A DNA stretch of 64,000 nt from JARBUG01 sp035628915 (GTDB taxonomy: Bacteria > Bacillota > Sulfobacillia > Symbiobacteriales > Symbiobacteriaceae): NCBI GenBank assembly GCA_035628915.1, contig DASPIW010000057.1:248001-312000 (forward strand). Direction: 5' to 3'. Made by a program: the position numbers and the translations under genes. Each line of letters begins with the position of its first letter. Position 1 is the stretch's first letter. The notes under the pieces are model-generated. The model did no database searches. It was not told where the DNA came from and was given only the letters and a program-made list of their open reading frames with translations. Positions 50,733-59,284 of the stretch are shown piece after piece.

Positions 50733-51443
50733 GTGAGACAGCGCTCCGGCGGCATGGTGATCCTGGTTATCAGCATCGCCCTGGGCCTCATCGCGGCGTT
50801 GCTGTCCGTTACCTTCCTCAAGGGCGTGGCCAGGTCCACCACGGTGCTGGTGGCCACGCAGGAGATTCCCGCCTTTACCCCGCTCACGGCCGGCATGTTT
50901 ACGGTCCAGCAGATGCCCAGCGGCGCCGTTCCCGCCGATGCCGTCAAGGAGGTCTCCGCCCTGAACGGCCGGTATGCCCGGACGATCATCCTCAAGGGCG
51001 ATGTGGTCAGGCAGGGTCACCTGGCAACTGCCAGCGGCTCTTCCGGCTCCCTGGCGGCCAAGCTGACCGAGACCGGTCAGGCCGGCATGCGGGCCCTGGC
51101 GATCCCGGTCGACAACGCGACGGGCGTCGGCGGCACCATTCAATCCGGCGACAAGGTAGATATCATCGCAGCGGTCCGGGTCGAACGGCAGAACGGCCCC
51201 GCCACCACCTTCTCCAAGGTGATCGGCAAGGCGATTCCGGTGCTGCACCGCACGGAAGCGGAAGGCACCGCCAAGGCCACGGTGGTCGTCATGGTCACCC
51301 CGGCACAGGCGGAAGAGATCGCTTATGCGCAGCTCGCCGGCACTATCTATCTCGCGACCAACCCGTATCGGGTGGATACCGAGGAGGAAAAGGCGACTAC
51401 GGGCGTGACGCCCGATTCATTCATGCAGCGCTACGGGAGGTGA
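50733..51443 (+). CDS. cpaB: Flp pilus assembly protein CpaB/RcpC (SAF domain)
   Basis: 236 residues. One N-terminal membrane helix, then a SAF domain (VLVATQEIPAFTPLTAGMF, LKGDVVRQGHL) and an RcpC beta domain with ALAIPVDNATGVGGTIQSGDKVDI. In Gram-negatives CpaB contacts the secretin; here no secretin is present, as in other monoderms. GTG start with GGGAGAG about 10 nt upstream. First gene of the operon. Confidence 0.9.
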   Translation: MRQRSGGMVILVISIALGLIAALLSVTFLKGVARSTTVLVATQEIPAFTPLTAGMFTVQQMPSGAVPADAVKEVSALNGRYARTIILKGDVVRQGHLATASGSSGSLAAKLTETGQAGMRALAIPVDNATGVGGTIQSGDKVDIIAAVRVERQNGPATTFSKVIGKAIPVLHRTEAEGTAKATVVVMVTPAQAEEIAYAQLAGTIYLATNPYRVDTEEEKATTGVTPDSFMQRYGR

Positions 51444-51449
51444 TGGCGG

Positions 51450-52250
51450 GTGGCCGGTCCTCTGATCGCCGTGTGGAGCCCCAAGGGCGGAACGGGTAAG
51501 ACGCTGATCGCCGCCGGGCTGGCCATGCATCTGGTCAGGCGGTCCGGCGCCCCGACCCTCCTGATCGACCTGGATGCCGGGGGCGCCGACGCCGCTCCCC
51601 TCCTTCAGGCTTCGCTGCGGCCCTCCGTCCTCGACTATCCGGTCGGGAGCGGCCGCACGACGCTTCACCCCAGCGGACTCCACCTGCTGGCCGGCCCGGC
51701 CCGCCTGGTCGATGCCCCTCTGCTGACAGCAGAAGTAACGGAGGCAGTGTTGCGCCGTGCCCGGACGGAAGGGTACACCGCCGTCGCCGATCTCGACACC
51801 GACCTGCGAGATTCGACGGTGATCGCCCTCGAAAAGGCGGATGCCGTCGTGCTTGTCACAACACCAGATCTCCTATCGCTCTATGCCTGCCGCCGCTTCA
51901 CCCAGGAGTCCGCCCTGATTGGCCTGAACCTGAACAAATTCCGGCTGGTCATCAACCGGGCGTCGCCCCGGCAGGAGATTCCCGAAGCGGAGATCATCGA
52001 TCTGGCCGGCGTGCCTCTGGCGGGCCGGATTCCCAGTCTGCCGGGCCTGGCAGCCGCCGTCAACCGCGGCATGCTGACGCCGACCTTCCGGTCGAATACT
52101 GACTTCGCCACCGCTGTGCACCGGGTGGCAGATGCACTCCGCTTCGCCGGCGTGCCGGACTCGCCCCTGGCCCGGGTAACCAGTCCCGTGGAGACAGACC
52201 GGCCCGTCGGACTGATTCAGTCCGTCCGGCGCTGGTGGCAGAGCCTGTAG
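51450..52250 (+). CDS. tadZ: TadZ/CpaE-like MinD-family ATPase
   Basis: 266 residues. Deviant Walker A at the N terminus (SPKGGTGKT), LLIDLDAGGADAAPLL (Walker A'), and VADLDTDLRDSTVIALEKAD. It lacks the N-terminal receiver-like domain of classic CpaE. Such ATPases position the Tad machine in the cell. GTG start, 8 nt after GGAGGTGA. Confidence 0.85.
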   Translation: MAGPLIAVWSPKGGTGKTLIAAGLAMHLVRRSGAPTLLIDLDAGGADAAPLLQASLRPSVLDYPVGSGRTTLHPSGLHLLAGPARLVDAPLLTAEVTEAVLRRARTEGYTAVADLDTDLRDSTVIALEKADAVVLVTTPDLLSLYACRRFTQESALIGLNLNKFRLVINRASPRQEIPEAEIIDLAGVPLAGRIPSLPGLAAAVNRGMLTPTFRSNTDFATAVHRVADALRFAGVPDSPLARVTSPVETDRPVGLIQSVRRWWQSL

Positions 52251-52265
52251 AGGAGGTGATTGCGG

Positions 52266-53540
52266 GTGAGTCTCTTGCGCGATCGCTTGGGAAAGGGCCC
52301 GGAGCCGGGCGAGGACGCCGCTTATCTGGCCCTCAAGACCCGGGTGCGGGAGCGGCTGCTCAGCCGCATCGATCCGAACATCCTCTTCAGCCCGCACGAT
52401 CCGGGCGTCATGACGCTGATGCGCCGGGAGATCGCCTACCTGGTCGAATCCGACCCACTGGTGGCCGCCGGCGCCCGGCAGTCGTTTATCACCCGACTCT
52501 GCCACGACATCGCCGGTTTCGGGGCCATTCAGCCGCTGATCGACGATTCCGGCGTCACGGAGATCATGGTGAACCGCTATGACGATATCTGGACGGAGCG
52601 CTCCGGGCGGCTGAAGCCCGAGCCGTCCATCAAGTTTGTGGGTGAGCAGCAGGTGCGGGAGCTGTGCGAACGGATTGCCCTCCCCCTCCGCCGCCGTATC
52701 GATGAGTCCAACCCGATTCTGGACGGGCGCCTGCCCGACGGAAGCCGGGTCAACGCCGTTCTGGCGCCGGTCGCCCTGAACGGCACCTGCCTGACCATCC
52801 GGAAGTTCATGCGGGCCCTGACGGTCGAGAAGCTGCAGGAAGTCGGGACGCTAACCCCTGCTGTGACCGATTTTCTCCGCTCGGTGGTCGTCTCCCGCTG
52901 CAACGCTCTGGTAGTCGGGGGTACCTCCAGCGGCAAGACCGCCCTGCTGAACGCCCTTTCCTCCTTTATCCCCGCCGATGAGCGCATCGTCACCATCGAA
53001 GATGCCGCCGAGCTGATGCTCCAGCAGCCCCATGTCGTGCGCATGGAAACACGCCCTCCGAACGTAGAGGGGCGCGGCGAGATCACCATCCGGGAACTGG
53101 TGCGCAACGCCCTGCGGATGCGGCCCGACCGCATCGTCGTCGGCGAGTGCCGCGGTCCCGAGGCGCTGGACATGATGCAGGCGGCCAACACCGGCCACGA
53201 CGGCACATTCTCCACGCTGCACGCCAACAGCCCCTCCGACGCCCTCGCCCGGCTCGAAACGATGGTGCTGATGGCCGACAGCGGGCTGCCGGCCCGGGCG
53301 ATCCGCCAGCAAATCTGCTCCGCCTTCGACCTGATCATCGAAGTGGCGCGGCTGAAGACCGGCGCCCGCCGGATCCTGACCATCGCCGAAGTGACGAGGA
53401 CTTCCGATGGTGACATCGACACCTATGAACTGGTGCGGTACGACCCGAAAACCGACCGGCTGACGCCCACGGGCAGGCCCTCCGTACGGGTGGCCGAGCG
53501 CTGCCTCTGGGCCGGAGTGAAGCTCCAGGGGGTGACCTGA
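52266..53540 (+). CDS. tadA: Tad secretion ATPase TadA/CpaF
   Basis: 424 residues. N-terminal helical part, VTEIMVNRYDDIW, Walker A GGTSSGKTALLNAL, Asp box VTIEDAAELML, Walker B MRPDRIVVGECRGPEALDM and the His box TGHDGTFSTLHAN. It powers pilus assembly (and possibly retraction) at the inner face of the membrane. I choose GTG 52266, 9 nt after AGGAGG, over the TTG six bases earlier, which is too close to the binding site. Confidence 0.95.
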   Translation: MSLLRDRLGKGPEPGEDAAYLALKTRVRERLLSRIDPNILFSPHDPGVMTLMRREIAYLVESDPLVAAGARQSFITRLCHDIAGFGAIQPLIDDSGVTEIMVNRYDDIWTERSGRLKPEPSIKFVGEQQVRELCERIALPLRRRIDESNPILDGRLPDGSRVNAVLAPVALNGTCLTIRKFMRALTVEKLQEVGTLTPAVTDFLRSVVVSRCNALVVGGTSSGKTALLNALSSFIPADERIVTIEDAAELMLQQPHVVRMETRPPNVEGRGEITIRELVRNALRMRPDRIVVGECRGPEALDMMQAANTGHDGTFSTLHANSPSDALARLETMVLMADSGLPARAIRQQICSAFDLIIEVARLKTGARRILTIAEVTRTSDGDIDTYELVRYDPKTDRLTPTGRPSVRVAERCLWAGVKLQGVT

Positions 53541-54419
53541 TTGCTTAACCTGATTGCGTTGCTGATGTTCGCCTGCATCTCCCTCGGCCTGCTGGCCTAT
53601 TACCAGCTCAGGCGGCGAGGGAACCGGCAGGACGGCGGCGGACCCGATGAGCCGACCGGCGAACCCGAACGGGAGACCTTTATGGACCGCTGGGAAAAGG
53701 CTGCCCTGCAGGCTGGCCTCGGCTGGAAGCGCAGCGTCTACTACTTCATCGCCGGCGCCGGCCTCCTGGTGGGCGCGGCGCTGGCCCTGACCCATCACAC
53801 AAACGGCGCCATGCTCGTCACAGCTGCGGCGCTGATCGGGCCGCACGTGTACGTAAAGCGGCTGCAGGCCCGCAGAGCAGCCCAGTTCGCGGCCCAGCTG
53901 CCGCAGGCGCTCTTCCTGGCAGCCAGCGTGCTGCGGGCAGGAGGAACGCTGCTGCAGGCGGTGGACTCCATCGCGGCCGAGATGCCCAATCCCATGGGCG
54001 AAGAGTTCCGCCGCATCCAGCAGCAAATGCGCCTGCAGGTCCCGGCGCATGAAGCCATGGCGCAGACCCAGGCCCGCATTAACGTGCGGGAGTTCGCCGC
54101 AGTGATTGTGGCGGCCCGCATTACGGCTGAGGTGGGCGGCAACCTGGCCCATATCTACGATCAGGTGGCCCGCTCCATCGTGGAGGCGCAGAACGCCCGA
54201 CGGACGGTGCAGTCGTTTACGACCGAAGGCCGCATGTCGGCCAACATGATCGCCGCCCTGCCCTTCGTCGTGCTGACGGTCCTCCACTTCCTGAGCCCCG
54301 GATACTATGATCCGCTCTTCGGCAGCTGGCCCGGCCGGTTTGTCCTGGGCGGCTGCTTCGGCACCATCGCCTTTGGGTGGTATACCATCCGGCGCATGGT
54401 CGACATTCGGATTTATTAG
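53541..54419 (+). CDS. tadB: Tad platform protein TadB
   Basis: 292 residues. N-terminal helix, two more near 75-105, a cytoplasmic T2SSF domain (AAQLPQALFLAASVLRAGGTLLQAV ... IYDQVARSIVEAQNARRTVQ, separated by a loop), and two C-terminal helices. TTG start directly after the tadA stop, with GGGGGTG 6-7 nt upstream. Forms the membrane platform with TadC. Confidence 0.9.
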   Translation: MLNLIALLMFACISLGLLAYYQLRRRGNRQDGGGPDEPTGEPERETFMDRWEKAALQAGLGWKRSVYYFIAGAGLLVGAALALTHHTNGAMLVTAAALIGPHVYVKRLQARRAAQFAAQLPQALFLAASVLRAGGTLLQAVDSIAAEMPNPMGEEFRRIQQQMRLQVPAHEAMAQTQARINVREFAAVIVAARITAEVGGNLAHIYDQVARSIVEAQNARRTVQSFTTEGRMSANMIAALPFVVLTVLHFLSPGYYDPLFGSWPGRFVLGGCFGTIAFGWYTIRRMVDIRIY

Positions 54420-54431
54420 GAGGTGCACGTC

Positions 54432-55301
54432 ATGGCCTTGATCTTTGTCCTGATGCTGGTGGCGTGCACCGGCGCCGTGTACGGCGCCTATCTGATGAAG
54501 AAGGAGAAGGAACGGCGGGTCGCGGACCTGATTTACGCCCTGGAGGCGGACGGCCCGGGTGGGGAGACCGATTCCCGGGACGCCGGGCTCATCGGGAAGC
54601 TCCGGCAGCTGATGCCGGCCGCCGTGATGGAGGCCTACGAGCAGAAGCTGATCTGGGCGGGGCGCCCGTTCGGGCTCGACGCCGCCCAGTTTGTCGGCGC
54701 CAAGGCGGTGCTGGCGGTGACGCTGCCGCTGCTGCTTTCGCTGATGACCCTGTTCCAGCCGGGTGCCGTGGCAGCGCTGTTGATGGTGATCGCCGGCCTT
54801 TCCGGCTTCATCGCCCCGGATGTGTGGCTGAACGGCCGGGTGGGCGCCCGGCGCCAGGTGGTGGCCGAGGAGCTGCCGCTCTTCGCCGATCTGATTGCCA
54901 CGGCCATCAGCGCCGGTCTGCCCCTGACCGAAGCCGTGCGGCGGGTCTCAGCGGATGCCCCCGGACTGGTCGCCCGAGAGTTCCTGAGGGCCGTCCAGGA
55001 GATGGCCGCCGGCAAGCCCCGGGCGGAGGCATGGCGGGACCTCGTCACCCGGGTGCCCGGCGAAGATCTCCGGGTGATCGTCAACGCCATCATGCAGGCC
55101 GAGCAGTACGGCACCTCGGTGGCCGAGATCATCCGCTATCAGATCCAGCAGATCAGGCTCTTCAAGCAGCAGGAAGCGCAGCGGATCGCGCAGGTCACAA
55201 CCGTAAGAATGCGCATCCCCATGCTCTTGATGATCCTCCTGCCCTTCATGGTCCTGCTGCTGGGCCCCGCCCTGCTGCAGATTGCGAAGCTCCTCTTATA
55301 G
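54432..55301 (+). CDS. tadC: Tad platform protein TadC
   Basis: 289 residues. Same fold as TadB: N-terminal helix, paired helices (about 95-140), T2SSF domain with LPLFADLIATAISAGLPLTEAV and EQYGTSVAEIIRYQ, and a C-terminal hydrophobic pair. ATG 54432, 8 nt after GGAGGTG; a GTG nine bases earlier overlaps the binding site. Confidence 0.9.
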   Translation: MALIFVLMLVACTGAVYGAYLMKKEKERRVADLIYALEADGPGGETDSRDAGLIGKLRQLMPAAVMEAYEQKLIWAGRPFGLDAAQFVGAKAVLAVTLPLLLSLMTLFQPGAVAALLMVIAGLSGFIAPDVWLNGRVGARRQVVAEELPLFADLIATAISAGLPLTEAVRRVSADAPGLVAREFLRAVQEMAAGKPRAEAWRDLVTRVPGEDLRVIVNAIMQAEQYGTSVAEIIRYQIQQIRLFKQQEAQRIAQVTTVRMRIPMLLMILLPFMVLLLGPALLQIAKLLL

Positions 55302-55314
55302 GGGGTGACCGGCT

Positions 55315-55746
55315 ATGCTGCTTCGGCTGAAAGAGAAGCGCCGGGGATCTGCCATGGTCGAGTTCGCCCTGGTAGCTCCCCTGCTGATTCTGATCCTGGT
55401 CGGGATCATGGTCATGGGCGTCGTCATTAACTCGAAAATCGTGGTCTCCGGCGCCGCCCGGGAAGCGGGCCGCACCTGGGCCATCGCCAAGGAAGACGGC
55501 ATCGCCCGGGCCAAGGCGGTCGACGCCATCAACGGCGGCGGGCTGAAGATCTCGGCCGACGGCAAGGTCCTTTTCAACCCCGCCCACGACGTCCAGTTTC
55601 AACGCATGGGCGATTATATCCAGGTGACGGTCCATTACCGGCAGCCGCTGTTCGTACCGTTGCTGGCCAGGCTGATCGATCCTTCCAGCCCCGGCGACGG
55701 CACGATTGCGCTGCGGAGCCAGGCGGTCTTCCGGGTAGAGAGGTAG
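55315..55746 (+). CDS. TadE-like pseudopilin
   Basis: 143 residues. RRGSAMVEFALVAPLLILIL is the TadE signature: a processing glycine, Glu at +5 and the hydrophobic core. It should be cut by a prepilin peptidase and act in pilus assembly. ATG with GGGGGTGACC upstream. Adjacent to a TadG-like gene. Confidence 0.88.
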   Translation: MLLRLKEKRRGSAMVEFALVAPLLILILVGIMVMGVVINSKIVVSGAAREAGRTWAIAKEDGIARAKAVDAINGGGLKISADGKVLFNPAHDVQFQRMGDYIQVTVHYRQPLFVPLLARLIDPSSPGDGTIALRSQAVFRVER

Positions 55747-55758
55747 GTGAGGGCACCC

Positions 55759-56400
55759 ATGCTCAGCCGGCTGCGCCGTGAGACCCGGGGCGCCGTCATG
55801 GTGATGGCGGCGGCATCTTTCACCATCCTGCTGCTCTTCGCCGGGCTCGCGCTTGACTTCGGCCGGGCGCACCTGCTGCGGGCCCAGCTCCAGACCGCCG
55901 TCGATGCGGCGTCGCTGGCCGGCGCCCTGCAGGTGATCCCCATGGCCGAACTGCGAATCACCCGGTGGGAAGCCGCCCAGAACACCTGCTACGACCCGAT
56001 CACTGGACTGCCCTACGACTGCATGGAGTGGGACTCCGCCTCTCCCGCCGTCATTTCGGGTCCGCAGTGGGATTTGATCATCCAGGGCAAATGGAAGACG
56101 AGGGCCGGCGCTCAGTGTACCTGGCCGTTCCGCTGCGGCAGCTATCGCATTACCCGTGAGTGGCTGGTGCTGCCCGAATCGACGGTGCCGGTGGCGCGGA
56201 ACACCTTTGCCCAGAACGCTCGCTGGCCCGACGGCAGCCTCGGGCCGCAGGTGGAGGATCTCACCGTGACGGTAAACCAGGCCAAGGCCGAAGTGACGGC
56301 CAGAGCGACCATGTCGATGCCGACTTCGTTCCTCAAGCTGGTACGCATCCGCGAGCTCCGGTTCACCCGGACGGGTACGGCCGTGCCGGTCAAGCGCTAA
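55759..56400 (+). CDS. TadG-like pilus-associated membrane protein
   Basis: 213 residues. RRETRGAVMVMAAASFTILLLFAGLALDFGRAHLLRAQLQTAVDAASLAGA (read in parts: RGAVMVMAAAS, then LDFGRAHLLRAQLQTAVDAA) is the TadG/TadF N terminus with one helix and a DUF2134-type start. The C-terminal part is extracellular with four cysteines (NTCYDP, YDCMEW, QCTWPFRCGSY) that could form disulfides. Start ATG 55759 after GAGGG; the GTG at 55747 is possible. Confidence 0.8.
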   Translation: MLSRLRRETRGAVMVMAAASFTILLLFAGLALDFGRAHLLRAQLQTAVDAASLAGALQVIPMAELRITRWEAAQNTCYDPITGLPYDCMEWDSASPAVISGPQWDLIIQGKWKTRAGAQCTWPFRCGSYRITREWLVLPESTVPVARNTFAQNARWPDGSLGPQVEDLTVTVNQAKAEVTARATMSMPTSFLKLVRIRELRFTRTGTAVPVKR

Positions 56401-56421
56401 GCGAAGGGAGCGGACACGTCA

Positions 56422-57126
56422 ATGGCTACTGGTCGGCTCAACGTGCCGCGGCTGCTGGCAACCGCCGGCGCCATGGCCCTGGCTGTCGCTTTCCTGCCCA
56501 TGGCGTCGGCCGGTCACGGCGACCTTCATGCCCGCTGCAACGGCAACACGCCGGTCATCACGGTCCGACCGCCGGGCACCGAGCACATCCAGGTCGTCTG
56601 CGTGGACGGGATCCCGGAGTTCGTCGTTACCCCTGAACCGGTCTTCGCCTATGATCCCGTCAAGCAGGCGCTCCCCCGGGCCACGCCCCCCGATTTCGGC
56701 GGCTGGGTGACGGTCTGGCTGAACGGGCGCCTGCTGCGGACACCCTACGATCCCATCCGCGGCGTCCAGGAACCCGGCCCCTGGCTGGCCGCTTCCACGG
56801 GGCGCGTCATGATGCCTGTCCGCTTCTTCACCGAGGCCTTCGGCGGTCAGGTGGACTGGAACCAGCAGGAAAGGCGGGCTCAGCTGAAAATGCCGGGCCG
56901 TGCTCAGGCCATTACCCTCTGGCTAAGCCAGGACCAGGGGATGGTTGGCTTCATGGGCGTCCAGCTGGATCAAAAGCCGGTCCTCTTCCTCGACCGGATG
57001 TTCGTCCCCGTCCGCTTCCTGACGGAGGGGTTCGGCGGCGAGGTGACCTGGGATCACGGCAACCGCAGCGCCCGGGTGCAGATGAGCAACGTCTCCTGCG
57101 TCAGCGCAGTCTACTGCGGGAAGTGA
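56422..57126 (+). CDS. Secreted stalk-domain (copper amine oxidase N-like) protein
   Basis: 234 residues. Signal peptide (about 1-30, ending SAGHG). Two matches to the stalk-domain pattern: GRVMMPVRFFTEAFGGQVDWNQQERRAQL (as two halves) and DRMFVPVRFLTEGFGGEVTWDHGNRSARV, each a beta-alpha repeat. The N-terminal 100 residues (with a CNGN ... VVCVDG cysteine pair) are unassigned. It lies inside the tad operon, between the pseudopilins and the propeller protein, so it is probably an extracellular part or partner of the pilus. Confidence 0.7.
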   Translation: MATGRLNVPRLLATAGAMALAVAFLPMASAGHGDLHARCNGNTPVITVRPPGTEHIQVVCVDGIPEFVVTPEPVFAYDPVKQALPRATPPDFGGWVTVWLNGRLLRTPYDPIRGVQEPGPWLAASTGRVMMPVRFFTEAFGGQVDWNQQERRAQLKMPGRAQAITLWLSQDQGMVGFMGVQLDQKPVLFLDRMFVPVRFLTEGFGGEVTWDHGNRSARVQMSNVSCVSAVYCGK

Positions 57127-57134
57127 GGAAAGCC

Positions 57135-59054
57135 ATGAAAAGGAAGACACGCTGGGCCACAGGCATCGCCATCGGGCTGCTGGCCACAGCGGCCCTGGCG
57201 GCGGCAGCCGCACCTCCGCTCTTCAGCGAGGAGGTGACAGACTACGGCCGGAGCCGGTGGCGGACCCACTACACGCCTTCCGAGCCGGAGTATCCGCTCG
57301 ACAGAAACGCCAGGCCTGTCTGGGAAGTCCCCCTGGGTCTCTCCCGGAGTCAGCCCCTGGTCATTCAGCGGGACTTTGACGGCAACGGCGCAGCCGAGAC
57401 CCGTGTTTACCATGTCGCCGGGGACAGGCTCTGGGCCCTGAACGCTGACATGACGCCGGCTGCCCGCGGCCCCAACCAGAGTGTGGAGAGCTACCGGCAG
57501 CAGTTAGCCGGTGACGGGTTCATTCTCTGGTCGACGCCGGCGGACGCCCTCTGCTCGTCACCCGATCTCCTCGCCAAGGACGAGCTCCTGGCCCTCAAGT
57601 GCCTGAAGCTCGGGTCCCGCAAGGAGGTCCGGCCCTTCGCCTCCTCCCAGGCCGCCTACTGGAAGGGCGTCCGCCCGACCGACGACGTGATCTACGTCGG
57701 CTTTGGCCATCCGGCGTCGCTGGTGGCAATCCGGGCCTACGACGGCAAGATCCTCGGGGGCTATATCATCGATGCCCGGGGCGACCGGGGCATCGTCGGC
57801 GCACCCCTTGTCTTCGGCGGTGATATCGTCGTGATCGGTACGACCAACGGCGAGGCGATCATCGTCCGGGGCATCGCATCAGGCGTGGCCACGCAGCGCA
57901 CGCTGCCGGTCGGCGGGCGCATCTCCTTCTCGCCCGTCCCGTTGGGCGAATCGAGCTTCATCATCGCCTCGGATGCCCGTACGGCGCCCGGCCTGGGCAC
58001 CCATGGCTATATGATGTCCTACGGCCTGGGCACCGACGGGCGGCGCGAGTTCGCCCCGTCCTGGCCGGCAGCGGTGGTGACGGCCGCCGGCATTCCCGGC
58101 GAAGCTGCGGTCGATGCCGAGACGGTCTTCATGGCCGACAAGTTCGGCAGGTTATACGCCCTGCGCCATGACAGTGGCGAACTGCTCTGGTGCCGCCAGT
58201 ACCCGGGCATGCAGGCCTGTACCGACGACGGCGGCGCCCAGCCTTCCTTCATTAACAACGGACCCGGCGTTGATGAGGACAAGGTCTACTTCGTCTATCG
58301 CAACGACCGGGGGCCCAATCAGGGCGGCGGTTACCTCGTGGCGATGGGCAAGGCGACCGGCCAGGTGGCCTGGCAGCATGACATGGGCGACTTCAAGGGT
58401 AACACGGCGCCCGTGCCCATGGGGCACGTAATATTGGTCGGTGACACCGGCGGCTACGTGCGGGCCTACGACAAATGGACCGGCGAGGAAGTCACCTACG
58501 GCGGCTACCCGCTCAAGCTCTCCGACGAACCCTACCGGGAAGGCGACCAGGGCGAGCAATGGTGGGAGCCCATCGGAGGCACCGCTACCCAGATGACCGT
58601 CGCCTCCGGCCTGATGCTCGTCGGCGTCAACAGCAACTCTGAAGAGCGGACCGTCCTCAAGGCATACAGGCTCTACCGCCTGCCCGACCTGACGCTGCGG
58701 AACCTGGCGGTGCCTGAATCCGCCAGCGCAACGGGCTTCACCGCCCAGGTCCGGGCGGTCTGCACCGGCTGCCCCGAAACCCTCACCACCAGCGTCAGCC
58801 TGAGGGTGAACGGCATCGAGCGGCCCAGGCAGCCCGTCACCTTCCGGTCCGACAACGGCTGGACGGCCACGCTGAGCTGGCCCTCCGGGCCCCTGCCCGA
58901 GGGTGCAGATATTGAAGTCATCGCCACCATCGACCCGGACAACGCGATCACCGAATCCGACGAAACTAACAACTCGCTCCGGGCGACGGTCTTTATTCCC
59001 GTCGACCTGGATGGTCAGAACGGCGACCGTTGGGGGAGCAAGCTGACAGATTGA
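57135..59054 (+). CDS. Exported beta-propeller protein with C-terminal CARDB domain
   Basis: 639 residues. Signal peptide (about 1-26). Residues 60-520 contain repeated propeller blades of the PQQ-like type (for example KFGRLYALRHDSGELLW, GGYLVAMGKATGQVAW, VRAYDKWTGEEV). The C-terminal 105 residues form a CARDB adhesion-type domain (LPDLTLRNLAVPES ... NAITESDETNNSLRATV). No enzyme signature. Placed directly before the flp pilin, it looks like a pilus-linked adhesin or surface protein. ATG 57135 preferred over a GTG 12 bp upstream. Confidence 0.75.
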   Translation: MKRKTRWATGIAIGLLATAALAAAAAPPLFSEEVTDYGRSRWRTHYTPSEPEYPLDRNARPVWEVPLGLSRSQPLVIQRDFDGNGAAETRVYHVAGDRLWALNADMTPAARGPNQSVESYRQQLAGDGFILWSTPADALCSSPDLLAKDELLALKCLKLGSRKEVRPFASSQAAYWKGVRPTDDVIYVGFGHPASLVAIRAYDGKILGGYIIDARGDRGIVGAPLVFGGDIVVIGTTNGEAIIVRGIASGVATQRTLPVGGRISFSPVPLGESSFIIASDARTAPGLGTHGYMMSYGLGTDGRREFAPSWPAAVVTAAGIPGEAAVDAETVFMADKFGRLYALRHDSGELLWCRQYPGMQACTDDGGAQPSFINNGPGVDEDKVYFVYRNDRGPNQGGGYLVAMGKATGQVAWQHDMGDFKGNTAPVPMGHVILVGDTGGYVRAYDKWTGEEVTYGGYPLKLSDEPYREGDQGEQWWEPIGGTATQMTVASGLMLVGVNSNSEERTVLKAYRLYRLPDLTLRNLAVPESASATGFTAQVRAVCTGCPETLTTSVSLRVNGIERPRQPVTFRSDNGWTATLSWPSGPLPEGADIEVIATIDPDNAITESDETNNSLRATVFIPVDLDGQNGDRWGSKLTD

Positions 59055-59072
59055 CAGGGGAGGGCGATTTTC

Positions 59073-59225
59073 GTGATCCGTAATCTGCTGAAGCGCCGTG
59101 AGGGACAGGGGATGGCCGAGTATGGGTTGATCCTGGCGCTGGTCGCCGTCGTGGCCATCGCAGCAGTCATGCTGCTCGGGCCGAGGCTCAAGGACGTGTT
59201 CGAGGACATCGTCAACGCCCTGTAG
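59073..59225 (+). CDS. flp: Flp-type type IVb pilin
   Basis: A 50-residue frame from GTG 59073-59075, 8 nt after GGGGAGGG. The N terminus EGQGMAEYGLILALV carries the Flp processing site: cleavage after Gly11 puts Glu at +5 and Tyr at +6, followed by a hydrophobic helix and a short C terminus (DVFEDIVNAL). This is the main pilus subunit. It is the last gene of the operon, 18 bp after the propeller gene; in many tad loci flp comes first. A GC-rich hairpin follows. Confidence 0.93.
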   Translation: MIRNLLKRREGQGMAEYGLILALVAVVAIAAVMLLGPRLKDVFEDIVNAL

Positions 59226-59238
59226 TATGAATGTGCAC

Positions 59239-59271
59239 GGAGCAGGGGTGGCCGGCGGCCGCCCCTGCTCC
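59239..59271. terminator. Hairpin between flp and the converging metalloprotease gene
   Basis: Ten-bp stem GGAGCAGGGG / CCCCTGCTCC with a GC-rich loop; no T run on either side. Probable shared terminator. Confidence 0.5.
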
Positions 59272-59284
59272 TGCGTGAAATCGC

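Noticed and set aside
52851..54428. Minus-strand open frame of 525 codons across tadA/tadB
   Set aside because: Antisense to two well-supported tad genes; His/Gln/Gly-rich shadow translation.
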